Shown here: positions 37,433-45,231 of the stretch, piece after piece
How positions within the stretch are numbered: the stretch's first letter is position 1
Layout of the letters: each line of letters opens with the position of its first letter
Assembly (NCBI GenBank): GCA_002101205.1
Contig: LWTM01000074.1
Location: forward strand, 1-64,000
Length of the DNA stretch: 64,000 nt
Direction: 5' to 3'
From: Cycloclasticus sp. symbiont of Poecilosclerida sp. N
GTDB taxonomy: Bacteria > Pseudomonadota > Gammaproteobacteria > Methylococcales > Cycloclasticaceae
Translations under genes and position numbers: made by a program
The notes under the pieces: model-generated
The model's database searches: none
Seen by the model: only the letters and a program-made list of their open reading frames with translations
Told to the model about the DNA's origin: nothing

Positions 37433-37690
37433 TTAACCACCAGCAACAGGCGGCCAAAAACCTAAAATATCACCTTCTGACAAAACCATTTCATCGCGTG
37501 TTTCAGCCTCTAGATAAACACCATTGAGCAACACAATGTGAATCACATTGCGTGGCAATTTCAAGTCATCAATAAGATAACCAACCGTTGTGCTGTCTGT
37601 TATTTTGTAATCAAAGCCATGTGACTTCGTGCTTTTAACAGGCAAGTAGTCCATCAAACTCGCAAATAGCTTTACTGTGATTTTACTCAC
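37433..37690 (-). CDS. MoaD/ThiS-family sulfur carrier
   Basis: 85 residues with the ubiquitin-like fold and the C-terminal VAGG that becomes thiocarboxylated. It would give sulfur to molybdopterin/tungstopterin. It overlaps the FAD-oxidoreductase stop (GTG start at 37690) and precedes the small unknown gene. With a moaA in the same cluster, it suggests a dedicated cofactor branch for the tungsten enzyme. Confidence 0.88.
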   Translation of the reverse strand: MSKITVKLFASLMDYLPVKSTKSHGFDYKITDSTTVGYLIDDLKLPRNVIHIVLLNGVYLEAETRDEMVLSEGDILGFWPPVAGG

Positions 37691-38958
37691 TATCTAATCG
37701 CTGCTGATTGCGTAGAGGCTAAATAAGCAGGCATTAACTGTAAGGGATCGCGCATTAATTTGTCTTTCCATTTTCCAAGAGGGATTTCGGCTTGTATTAA
37801 CCCACGTATAATGCCAACGTGTTGTGTGTGGCCAATGCCCGTTGCGCCAATCAACACGTCGCCATCAAACTGCAGGTTGATGTAGCGCCATTTATCTTTT
37901 TCAACTAATTGGCAGCTATGGCCCCCTTCAACACCTTGCCACATACCAAAGGAGCAAGAAATCAACCCCATTGTATCAAGGATGTTCATATTGATTGTTC
38001 CACCACTTTCCGCACGGTTTAAACCCGCCATGTTTTGCGCAGCGATTAAACCGTGCTCCACAGCTGTGGGTTGAATAGCCTGCACTGCATATTCGCCGGT
38101 ACAAAAGTCTTTGCCTTGCGCCACGTCGCCCGCCGCATAAATATCGGCAATATTAGTTTGCATGTCTTTATCAACAATAATACCATCATCCACGGTTAAA
38201 CCTGAGCCCTCTAAAAAGTCTACGCAAGGTCGCACACCCGTCGCTGTAATCACTAAATCAGCGTCCAGCTGTGTGATACCTTCTTGCGTTTTAACACTCA
38301 CTTTAAAGGTATGCGCGCCGTCCGCTCTTTTAATCTCAGTCACCTGTCCATTGGTAAACACATCAATATCTTTATACTCACACCAGTCTTTAATCATATT
38401 GCCCGCGATACTGTCCATCATTCGTGGCACCATGCGGTCTTCCATTTCAACAACCGTTAAATCCACATCGCGACGGGCTAAGGCTTCTAAAATAATACAC
38501 GCAATAAAGCCTGCACCAATTTGAATAACCTTTGCCCCAGGCTTTGCTAAGGCCGCAATCGCACGGGCATCTTCCAATGTCCAGCATGAATGCACACCAG
38601 GCTCACCAATACCTGGAATCGGCGGAGAAACCGGCCGTGAACCTGAGGCAATCAATAGCTTGTCGTAAGTCTCCGTTGCCCCCGTGCTTAGCTGTACGGA
38701 TTTATTAGCTGAATCTATTTTTTCAACACGCGCATTCACTAGCTTGATGTTTAAACGCTCGAAATGCCCAGCTTTATGGCGTAAATGCGTTCCCTCTTCT
38801 TTGATGTTACCGATGAGGTGATACGGAATGGCCATTCTTGAATACGGTGCTTCTAGCTCATCGCCAAGGATGGTTATAGAGGCGGAGGGGTCAAGTTTTC
38901 TGATCTGTTCTGCTGCGGTCACGCCCGACGGGCCCGCGCCTATAATTAGATGTTTCAT
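37690..38958 (-). CDS. aorC: FAD-dependent NAD(P)H oxidoreductase subunit of AOR
   Basis: 422 residues. Two dinucleotide-binding motifs (IIGAGPSGVTAAEQIRKLD and VIQIGAGFIACIILEALARR) and the FAD motif DIYAAGDVAQ show a pyridine nucleotide-disulfide-type flavoprotein. In Aromatoleum-type AOR complexes such a subunit (AorC) passes electrons between the ferredoxin-like subunit and NAD. It is co-directional with aor but separated from it by about 960 bp of debris. AAAGGTAG precedes the ATG at 38958, and a copy of this start region lies at 39803–39827. Confidence 0.85.
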   Translation of the reverse strand: MKHLIIGAGPSGVTAAEQIRKLDPSASITILGDELEAPYSRMAIPYHLIGNIKEEGTHLRHKAGHFERLNIKLVNARVEKIDSANKSVQLSTGATETYDKLLIASGSRPVSPPIPGIGEPGVHSCWTLEDARAIAALAKPGAKVIQIGAGFIACIILEALARRDVDLTVVEMEDRMVPRMMDSIAGNMIKDWCEYKDIDVFTNGQVTEIKRADGAHTFKVSVKTQEGITQLDADLVITATGVRPCVDFLEGSGLTVDDGIIVDKDMQTNIADIYAAGDVAQGKDFCTGEYAVQAIQPTAVEHGLIAAQNMAGLNRAESGGTINMNILDTMGLISCSFGMWQGVEGGHSCQLVEKDKWRYINLQFDGDVLIGATGIGHTQHVGIIRGLIQAEIPLGKWKDKLMRDPLQLMPAYLASTQSAAIR

Positions 38959-38975
38959 GTCACTACCTTTGAAAT
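38951..38975. repeat. 25-bp direct repeat, copy 1 (aorC start region)
   Basis: TGTTTCATGTCACTACCTTT followed by GAAAT. It contains the aorC start codon and ribosome-binding site on the reverse strand. The second copy at 39803–39827 differs at only one base in the last five. Together they flank an ~830-bp block of debris. Confidence 0.8.
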
Positions 38976-39000
38976 GGAGATTATATACCTACAAAACACA

Positions 39001-39153
39001 TTAAACCCTTTCTTCTAATTGCCATTTTTGGTTACTCTCAGCCTTTGTTGGTTTCTTATTTTTATACTTAACTTTACCGCCGGCACATGTGTCTTTAGGT
39101 TTTGACAGTAACACCTCTTTTAAGGTTTTTTCTACTTGTTTTAAGGTTGTCAT
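39001..39153 (-). CDS. Short open frame behind the restriction relic
   Basis: 50 residues, opening MTTLKQVEKTLKEVLLSKPK, then DTCAGGKVKYKNKKP and ending QLEERV. Lysine-rich, no recognised domain. It follows the specificity-protein relic on the same strand and its 3' end partly matches 35950–36010. It is unclear whether it is a real gene or a fragment of a longer one. Confidence 0.35.
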   Translation of the reverse strand: MTTLKQVEKTLKEVLLSKPKDTCAGGKVKYKNKKPTKAESNQKWQLEERV

Positions 39154-39161
39154 AGTGATTT

Positions 39162-39435
39162 AGGGTAGGGTAGTGATTTTATGTAGTATTCCATAAATTG
39201 CCAGTCCAGTTGGTTGTTTTTTATGGGTAGTTTTAGTTTGTTTAATTCTTGCTTGAGAAAATTTTCTACCATAACCAGATCTATATTTTTCTAAATTAAG
39301 TATTATTGTTAAAAATAATGCAATGTATTTATTCATTTTGAAATTTGGAATGAGTTTTTCTACGTGATCTGATACTGAAAAATTCAAACATTGATAAAAG
39401 CAACTTCCTACAGTTGCACTATCTATGGTTAGACA
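39162..39435 (-). pseudogene. Restriction–modification specificity/type IIG C-terminal relic
   Basis: The reverse strand encodes CFYQCLNFSVSDHVEKLIPN, then FKMNKYIALFLTIILN and YGRKFSQARIKQTK, then in another frame LPIKNNQLDWQFMEYYIKSL. FKxNKYIALFL…YGRKF…IKLP…PDWQFMEDYIKSL is the usual tail of restriction specificity-type proteins. One frameshift and a missing N-terminus make it dead. It is joined at about 39430 to a transposase relic. Confidence 0.65.
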
Positions 39436-39810
39436 ATTAGCCTTTTCTGTAACCACGATGATTTTTGTGTAATACCCAGTTCTTTACTTAGTTGTAGGCT
39501 TGACACGCCTTTTCTTGAGGTTAGCATAGTGTAGATAGCAACTACTCATTTTTGAGTGGGTATTTTTGATGCGTGCATAACAGTATTGGTTTTTACTGTA
39601 AAAGCTTTTCCGCAATCTTTATGCCAGTAAGTGTGCTTTTTAGATTTGTATTTACCTTATATTATCAATACCGCCACAACGAGGACATACTGGCTCTTTA
39701 TCCCATCTGGTTTTTTCTAGCTACTGGATAGATTTATGTTCGGTTGGAAATTCTTTTAACAATTCCATTATGCCAACTGTCTTTGCGCGCGCCGGCGGTG
39801 CTTGTTTCAT
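39430..39810 (-). pseudogene. IS1595-family transposase N-terminal relic (zinc ribbon)
   Basis: From an ATG at 39810 the reverse strand reads MKQAPPARAKTVGIMELLKE and FPTEHKSIQ, stop, LEKTRWDKEPVCPRCGGIDN, then in other frames KSKKHTYWHKDCGKAFTV and RKGVSSLQLSKELGITQKSS. This is the zinc-ribbon and helix-turn-helix start of an IS1595/ISXO2-like transposase, broken by stops and frameshifts. Its ribosome-binding site and first codons match those of aorC. The DDE domain is missing. Confidence 0.8.
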
Positions 39811-39827
39811 GTCACTACCTTTGGAAT
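39803..39827. repeat. 25-bp direct repeat, copy 2
   Basis: TGTTTCATGTCACTACCTTT followed by GGAAT, nearly identical to 38951–38975. It includes an orphan start codon with its ribosome-binding site that now opens the transposase relic. Confidence 0.8.
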
Positions 39828-39862
39828 TATTAAACTCGAATCTGCGCGTATTAAAGTATTAA

Positions 39863-39891
39863 AAAAGGCGAATCAAACAGATTCGCCTTTT
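39863..39891 (-). terminator. Terminator of the aldehyde oxidoreductase gene
   Basis: AAAGGCGAATC, a short AAACA loop, then GATTCGCCTTT make an 11-bp stem with T runs on both strands, about 25 bp after the AOR stop. It would separate AOR transcription from aorC, as the insertion has also done. Confidence 0.88.
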
Positions 39892-39916
39892 TATATCTCG
39901 CTAAAGCTAACTTACA

Positions 39917-41776
39917 TTAAAGCCCTAAACGCGCTTTAGTTTCAGCCGTTACATCGCCTTCAGCAGACCAGCCACGTTCAGCATAGTATTCAGGTAACAT
40001 GATATCTAAACCGTTAACTTTACCTTTCGCAGGGCCAGATGTTGCAGGCTCTGTTACCATTCTTGGAGGCAATTTATCAGCCGCACCACCTTGACCGGCC
40101 GCATCATTGTATAGACGCTCTAAGTTCCAAATACGTTCGCCAATTTCGCCCAAACGCTCTACTGTCCAGTCACCTTCACAGGCCGCATTTAGCTGAGGAG
40201 CAACGTCTTCTAATGACCATGCAAATGATGTGAAAATACAAATACCAGCAGAGTCGAAAGCGGCTGTTGCATTTTGGAACGCAATTTGTAATCCCGCTTT
40301 ACCTTCCGTTTCCAATGGATCTGTTTTGACGGGAATGCCCAATACTTCAGACGCCACTGTATAACCCCGCAAGTGACAAGCGCCACGGTTAGATGTTGCA
40401 TAACCTAAGCCCATGCCTTGAATGCCACGAGGGTCGTACGCTGGGAATTCTTGACTACGAACTGTCATTGAAAGCTCAGGGCGACCATGTTTAGCACAGA
40501 AACGCGCTGAACCTTGGCCAAGCTCTTGGCCGAAGCCTTCACCCTTAGCAACAAGCTCAACACATTTAATCATCGCCTCAGCATTGCCAAAGTTCAGTTC
40601 AATACCCCCTGTGTCTTTAGTGGTGATGACACCTTCTTCGAACAGTTCCATTGCCGCCGCAATGGTTGAACCTAATGAAATAGGGTCTAAGCCTTGCTCA
40701 TTACAAACGAACTGCGCATAAGTTAACGCATCAAGGTCGTCAATGCCGGTATCACTGCCTAACGCCCAAGCCGCTTCATACTCAAGCCCACCTGAATTAC
40801 CATGATAACTATGGTGTAAGTCCTCTTTATTTTGTACTGAGAAATGCTGTGGATCAATCGTTGAGATACGGCCACATGAAATAGTACAAGCAAAACAACC
40901 TGCGTTTCTAGTGAGGTTAGGTTTACCATCACTATCGCGGGGCTCAAGCATCGCTTCACCTGATATTTTAGATGCACCGGCAAACACACTGTCTTTGTAG
41001 TTATGTGTTGGTTGCGCACCCATTTCGTTAATAACGTTCATTAACACTTGTGTGCCTAATGCTGGTAGACCTTCGCCTGTAACCGCATTTTCAGCCAATA
41101 CTTTCTTCGCCGCTGTTGTTGCTTCAAAGAACGCCTTAGGGTCTTCAACATTAACGCCTTTACTGCCACGGATAGCCACAGCTTTAACGTTTTTAGAGCC
41201 CATCACAGTGCCTACGCCTGAACGACCAGCCGCACGATGCAAGTCATTGATAATCGCTGAGTAAAGCACTCCTTTTTCACCAGAAACACCAATCGCAGCA
41301 ATACGCAATTGAGGGTCTTGATGTTTAGCGTGCAACCACTCATCCGTTTCCCATACTGATTTACCCCAAATTTCATCCGCAGGTAAAATTTCAGCTTTGT
41401 CGTCATTAATGCTGATGTAAACAGGTGTTGGCGACTTACCTTCTAAAATAACCATATCCCAGCCCGCGCATTTCATTTCGTTGCCGAAGAAACCACCTGA
41501 GTTAGAACAAGCCACCGCATTGGTTAGTGGGCTTTTTGTCACCACTGAATAACGACCCGCTGTAGATGCCATTGTGCCGGTTAAAGGGCCTGTGATCATA
41601 TACATGGTGTTTTCAGGTGAAAGAGGATCGGTTGTTGGCGGCACTTCTTCTGTTAAATATTTTGTAGCTAAGCCGCGCTGACCTAGAAACTGCTCAACCC
41701 ATTCCATGTTTAATGGCTCTGGCGTACAGGTTCCTTTTGTTAAATTAATTCGTAATACTTTTTTTGTCCAAGACAT
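39917..41776 (-). CDS. aorB: Tungsten-type aldehyde:ferredoxin oxidoreductase
   Basis: 619 residues. The N-terminal AOR domain opens with SWTKKVLRINLTKGTCTPEP and contains GPLTGTMASTAGRYSVVTKS and AAGRSGVGTVMGSKNVKAVA. The 4Fe-4S ligands are seen as CFACTISC (CxxCxxxC) with a fourth cysteine in SAGICIFTSF. The enzyme oxidises aldehydes to acids with a tungsten-bis-pterin cofactor, passing electrons to ferredoxin and then to the FAD subunit. A GGAGAG site precedes the ATG. The neighbours (moaA, ferredoxin, FAD subunit, moaD) fit AOR complexes of facultative anaerobes and aromatic degraders. Confidence 0.93.
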   Translation of the reverse strand: MSWTKKVLRINLTKGTCTPEPLNMEWVEQFLGQRGLATKYLTEEVPPTTDPLSPENTMYMITGPLTGTMASTAGRYSVVTKSPLTNAVACSNSGGFFGNEMKCAGWDMVILEGKSPTPVYISINDDKAEILPADEIWGKSVWETDEWLHAKHQDPQLRIAAIGVSGEKGVLYSAIINDLHRAAGRSGVGTVMGSKNVKAVAIRGSKGVNVEDPKAFFEATTAAKKVLAENAVTGEGLPALGTQVLMNVINEMGAQPTHNYKDSVFAGASKISGEAMLEPRDSDGKPNLTRNAGCFACTISCGRISTIDPQHFSVQNKEDLHHSYHGNSGGLEYEAAWALGSDTGIDDLDALTYAQFVCNEQGLDPISLGSTIAAAMELFEEGVITTKDTGGIELNFGNAEAMIKCVELVAKGEGFGQELGQGSARFCAKHGRPELSMTVRSQEFPAYDPRGIQGMGLGYATSNRGACHLRGYTVASEVLGIPVKTDPLETEGKAGLQIAFQNATAAFDSAGICIFTSFAWSLEDVAPQLNAACEGDWTVERLGEIGERIWNLERLYNDAAGQGGAADKLPPRMVTEPATSGPAKGKVNGLDIMLPEYYAERGWSAEGDVTAETKARLGL

Positions 41777-41818
41777 AATCTCTCTCCAAATTTTATTTGT
41801 TTTATACGATTAAAAGAC

Positions 41819-42286
41819 TTATTTAGCTGGCACTGCTTTTGCAGCGTAATCTTTCATTTTGTCGTAACCCGTCCAATTTGCATCTTGATAAGTAATCGCA
41901 TCTGTTGGACATGCTTTTGCACATTCTGGGTCGCCGCCACAAAGGTCACATTTGATGACTTTGCCGCTATCCGCGTTGTAGTTAACTGTGCCGAATGGGC
42001 ACGCAATCGTGCAAACTTTACAGCCCACACATAAATCATTAACGATTTCTTTTGCGCCGGTTTCTTTGTTTAACGTAATCGCTTCAACTGGGCAGGCGTG
42101 CATACACCAGGCCTCGTCACACTGAGTACAGGTATAAGGTACGAAGATCCCCTCGTCATGGAATGGGAAAATCTTGATTCTTGACTTAGTCGGGTTGAAT
42201 ACACCTTCACCTTCATAAGAACAAGCCATTTCACATTGCAAACAACCTGTACACTTGTTTGCATCAATTACTAATGACATTTGCAT
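41819..42286 (-). CDS. aorA: Four-cluster 4Fe-4S ferredoxin subunit of AOR
   Basis: About 155 residues with four cysteine-rich clusters, including CTGCLQCEMAC, CTQCDEAWCMHACP, CVGCKVCTIACPFG and CDLCGGDPECAKACP, like HycB/DmsB-type electron-transfer proteins. It would link AOR to the FAD subunit. Three starts are possible (42289, 42286, 42280). AAGGAGG at 42294–42300 is spaced 7 bp from the ATG at 42286, which is chosen. Confidence 0.92.
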   Translation of the reverse strand: MQMSLVIDANKCTGCLQCEMACSYEGEGVFNPTKSRIKIFPFHDEGIFVPYTCTQCDEAWCMHACPVEAITLNKETGAKEIVNDLCVGCKVCTIACPFGTVNYNADSGKVIKCDLCGGDPECAKACPTDAITYQDANWTGYDKMKDYAAKAVPAK

Positions 42287-42340
42287 CACACACCCTCCTT
42301 TGGGTTATTTTATTATTAATTTACTTTCTCACACATTAAC

Positions 42341-43357
42341 TTAACCACCCGTCACACTCATATGTCTAAAAATGACCGGTTGTTCCGTAATATCAAAATC
42401 ATGCCCTTTAGGCTTGATGTCCATAGACCCTATTAGAGCCTGTTTAACTTTATTTAAATCTGTTGGATTTGCACGTAACACACGCTTCAAATCTATTGAG
42501 TGTTCTTGCCCCAAACACAATAACAATAGACCCGATGCCGTTACTCGCACTCTGTTGCACGTGTCACAAAAGTTATGACTGTGCGGCGAAATAAAACCCA
42601 CCAAATTCTCGTGGCCTGCAACACCATAATATTTTGCAGGTCCACCCGTGTTTTTAGTACTCGACACTAATTCGAATTGAGTTTCAATGTCCCGCTTAAT
42701 CTCATCACTCGAATAATATGCTTCTTCTCGTGAATGGCTGTCAATCGAGCCTAGTGGCATTTCCTCAATGAAACTAATATCTAGCCCTTCTTGCATAGCG
42801 TATTGCACTAAGTCATTCACTTCATCGTGATTTCTATTTTTCAAAATCACAGCGTTTAGTTTGATTTTCTCAAACCCCGCTTTTTTTGCAGCTTGAATGC
42901 CTTTTAAGACAACATTCAAATCACCTACGCGCGTTATTTTCTTAAACTTGCCTGCATCTAGACTATCTAAACTAATATTGATGCGTTTTACGCCAGCGTC
43001 TTTTAAGGGTTGTGCTAATTTCACCAGTTGTGAGCCGTTCGTCGTGATAACAAGCTCATCTAAACCTTCTAGCTGTGAAATCTCAGCCAATAAAGCCACG
43101 ACGTTTTTTCTTACTAAGGGCTCACCGCCAGTAATACGAATTTTAGTCACACCCATCTCAACAAAAGCACGTGATAGACGAGAGATTTCTTCAAGCGTTA
43201 AAACTTGCTCGCGAGGTAAGAATTCCATGTCTTCGCTCATGCAATAAACACAACGAAAATCGCATCGGTCGGTAACAGATATCCTTACATAAGTCACCTG
43301 ACGACCAAATTTATCAATTAATTTATTAGTGTTTATGGTTGGCGAAACGGTATTCAT
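42341..43357 (-). CDS. moaA: GTP 3',8-cyclase MoaA
   Basis: 338 residues. Radical-SAM cluster CDFRCVYCMSED (CxxxCxxC), the C-terminal 4Fe-4S ligands in CDTCNRVRVTASGLLLLC, and the C-terminal GG seen in MoaA. It starts pterin cofactor synthesis from GTP. It is first in the aor operon, so this copy may mainly serve the tungsten enzyme; a general moa copy would have to be sought elsewhere in the genome. A Fur-like box lies about 80 bp upstream. Confidence 0.95.
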   Translation of the reverse strand: MNTVSPTINTNKLIDKFGRQVTYVRISVTDRCDFRCVYCMSEDMEFLPREQVLTLEEISRLSRAFVEMGVTKIRITGGEPLVRKNVVALLAEISQLEGLDELVITTNGSQLVKLAQPLKDAGVKRINISLDSLDAGKFKKITRVGDLNVVLKGIQAAKKAGFEKIKLNAVILKNRNHDEVNDLVQYAMQEGLDISFIEEMPLGSIDSHSREEAYYSSDEIKRDIETQFELVSSTKNTGGPAKYYGVAGHENLVGFISPHSHNFCDTCNRVRVTASGLLLLCLGQEHSIDLKRVLRANPTDLNKVKQALIGSMDIKPKGHDFDITEQPVIFRHMSVTGG

Positions 43358-43437
43358 ATCACTACGCTAAAGCTCCTCATATAATTATCCACTCACTTTT
43401 CATGAAGTTATTTAATTGTTGGGAATCATTCTTAAAA

Positions 43438-43456
43438 AGCAATAATTCTCATTACT
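43438..43456 (-). promoter_or_regulatory. Fur-like box upstream of moaA
   Basis: The reverse strand reads AGTAATGAGAATTATTGCT, which shares the TAATGAgAATtATT core of the Fur consensus. It sits in the likely moaA promoter region, which would tie the iron-sulfur-rich aor operon to iron supply. This is a by-eye match only. Confidence 0.4.
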
Positions 43457-44068
43457 ATTAACAACTTACCGCTTGTTTTTAGATTGAATGTATACCATAC
43501 ACCAATTCAAATTTAGAGGTCAATCTTTACTTACATACTCCAATCTACAAAGAGGGCTTCATCAGCATTTCAAAAGTGCCGACAAACCTTTTAAGCCTCA
43601 TTTTTAACCGATGCGGCCATGGCAAAGAAGAGTGAGTCAAACATCTATTCCTCTGTCTCTTACCGTCGGCAATCAGTGCTTAACTGAGTTATTTTGGCCA
43701 GGTCCGTTGTTTTTGTTCGGCTTTGGGTTAAATAGGCGGTGGTTAAAAGGCCTTCAGTGCAACAAGCATTGGTAATGTTCGATGTTGCGCCCACTATTCT
43801 GGTAATAATTGGCGGATTAAGGCAAACAAGTTAAAAGAAAGTGAACGGATTAAAAAGCACCGTGCGTTGGCGCTAAAGTCTGAGCATGGCAATGCATAAG
43901 CTGGCGATCATACGACAAGGTTTAACGAGGGCTTACAGGGGCTCGCATTCTTTACCTGTGCGCGTTTTCGATTATAAAGGTGGGGGCTCAAATAAGCGGC
44001 CCTGATGTGATTTTTTACCCGCATCATCAATCAAGATTATAAAAATTATTGAAATCTTACATAACAAG

Positions 44069-44083
44069 GCACCAAAAGGGTGC
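44069..44083. promoter_or_regulatory. NtrC-like binding site upstream of glnL
   Basis: GCACCAAAAGGGTGC is a good match to the NtrC half-site pair GCACC–N4-5–GGTGC. It directly abuts TATAAT (44085–44090). In E. coli an NtrC site overlaps the glnL promoter and represses it, and the same arrangement fits here. Confidence 0.6.
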
Positions 44084-44175
44084 GTATAATATTCAGCAGG
44101 CAACCATTTTTGCTTTATATTCATAGTCTTTGGCGCGAATACCGCTTTGGCGTAGTAATTGCAATTCCTATTTAG

Positions 44176-45231
44176 ATGATTAAACAAACCTACAGACCCG
44201 ACTTAATTATGGACCAATTATCCATCGGTGTCGTCGTGTTTAATCATCACGATGAGTTGCTTTGTATGAACAATGCCGCAGAAGAGTTACTTGATATAAG
44301 TGAGCGCAAAGCTGTGGGCATGCAGGTAGAACGGTTATTTGGCGCACCGGGTGCTGAAATTAAGAAAAGCTTAGGTCGCTGTCGAGATGAAGACGAAACA
44401 TTAACAGAGCACTTAGTGCCTTTTAGTGGCCCATCGACAATCAAAAAAAACATTAGCTTATCGATGACCTCTCTTGCGCATGATGGTGTGCTGGTAGAGA
44501 TTATGGACCTTAATCATTATTTGCAAATAAATAATGATGAGAAGCTCTTGTCTCAAAATGAGTTAGCCATGGACATGTTGCGCGGTCTGGCGCATGAGAT
44601 AAAAAACCCCTTAGGTGGCATACGGGGGGCAGCGCAGCTTCTTTCTAAAGAACTCAAGAGTGAATACAGCGATTATATTCACGTCATTATTGACGAGGCA
44701 GACCGTCTAAGAACTCTCGTTGATAGCATGCTGGGTTCGTCAGAACTACCAAACCATCAAGAGACTAATATCCACGCTATTATGGAGCGGGTCAGGCAAT
44801 TAGTAGAAGCAGAGGTTAGCGAGCAGATAGTTATACAGCCTGATTATGACCCGAGCATCCCTAATATAACCGCAGATAAAGACCAATTAATTCAAGCGTT
44901 GCTCAACGTTGTCCGAAATGCGACGCAAGCTGTTAAAGGGAGCGGAACGGTCATCCTTAAAACGCGTATTCACCGTAACTTCACCATTGGGGGGGTGACG
45001 CATAAACTCGCCGTGAAAATCGACGTGATTGATGACGGTTGTGGGATTGCTGAGAATATGAGAACAAAGATATTTTACCCCATGGTAACGGGCCGAACAG
45101 ACGGTACCGGCTTAGGCTTGTCTATAGCACAAAAAAACGTACAGCGGCATAACGGCATTATTGAGGTCAGCTGTGAGCCAGAAAGGACGGTGTTTTCAAC
45201 AATATTACCGATAGAGAAAAAGCATGGATGA
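44176..45231 (+). CDS. glnL: Nitrogen regulation sensor kinase NtrB
   Basis: 351 residues. An N-terminal PAS-like sensor (VVFNHHDELLCMNNAAEELL) is followed by the histidine-kinase H box RGLAHEIKNPLGGIRGAAQL and the ATP-binding motifs NVVRNATQAVKG, DDGCGIAENM and GRTDGTGLGLS. It phosphorylates or dephosphorylates NtrC in response to PII. It overlaps glnG by 8 bp. No glnA lies upstream, unlike in enterics. Confidence 0.95.
   Translation: MIKQTYRPDLIMDQLSIGVVVFNHHDELLCMNNAAEELLDISERKAVGMQVERLFGAPGAEIKKSLGRCRDEDETLTEHLVPFSGPSTIKKNISLSMTSLAHDGVLVEIMDLNHYLQINNDEKLLSQNELAMDMLRGLAHEIKNPLGGIRGAAQLLSKELKSEYSDYIHVIIDEADRLRTLVDSMLGSSELPNHQETNIHAIMERVRQLVEAEVSEQIVIQPDYDPSIPNITADKDQLIQALLNVVRNATQAVKGSGTVILKTRIHRNFTIGGVTHKLAVKIDVIDDGCGIAENMRTKIFYPMVTGRTDGTGLGLSIAQKNVQRHNGIIEVSCEPERTVFSTILPIEKKHG

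Larger units (their letters stand above)
43358..44175. other. Long gene-free stretch between moaA and glnL
   Basis: No gene is supported in these 818 bp. The moaA side holds a Fur-like box, the glnL side an NtrC-like site and a TATAAT. The middle (43600–43960) contains short fragments of open frame such as SLKESERIKKHRALALKSEH, which look like a decayed coding sequence, but I cannot name the family. Confidence 0.5.

Noticed and set aside
35926-39800. GC-rich hairpins considered as integron attC sites
   Set aside because: No R-box/L-box core sites, no cassette array and no integrase in the window.
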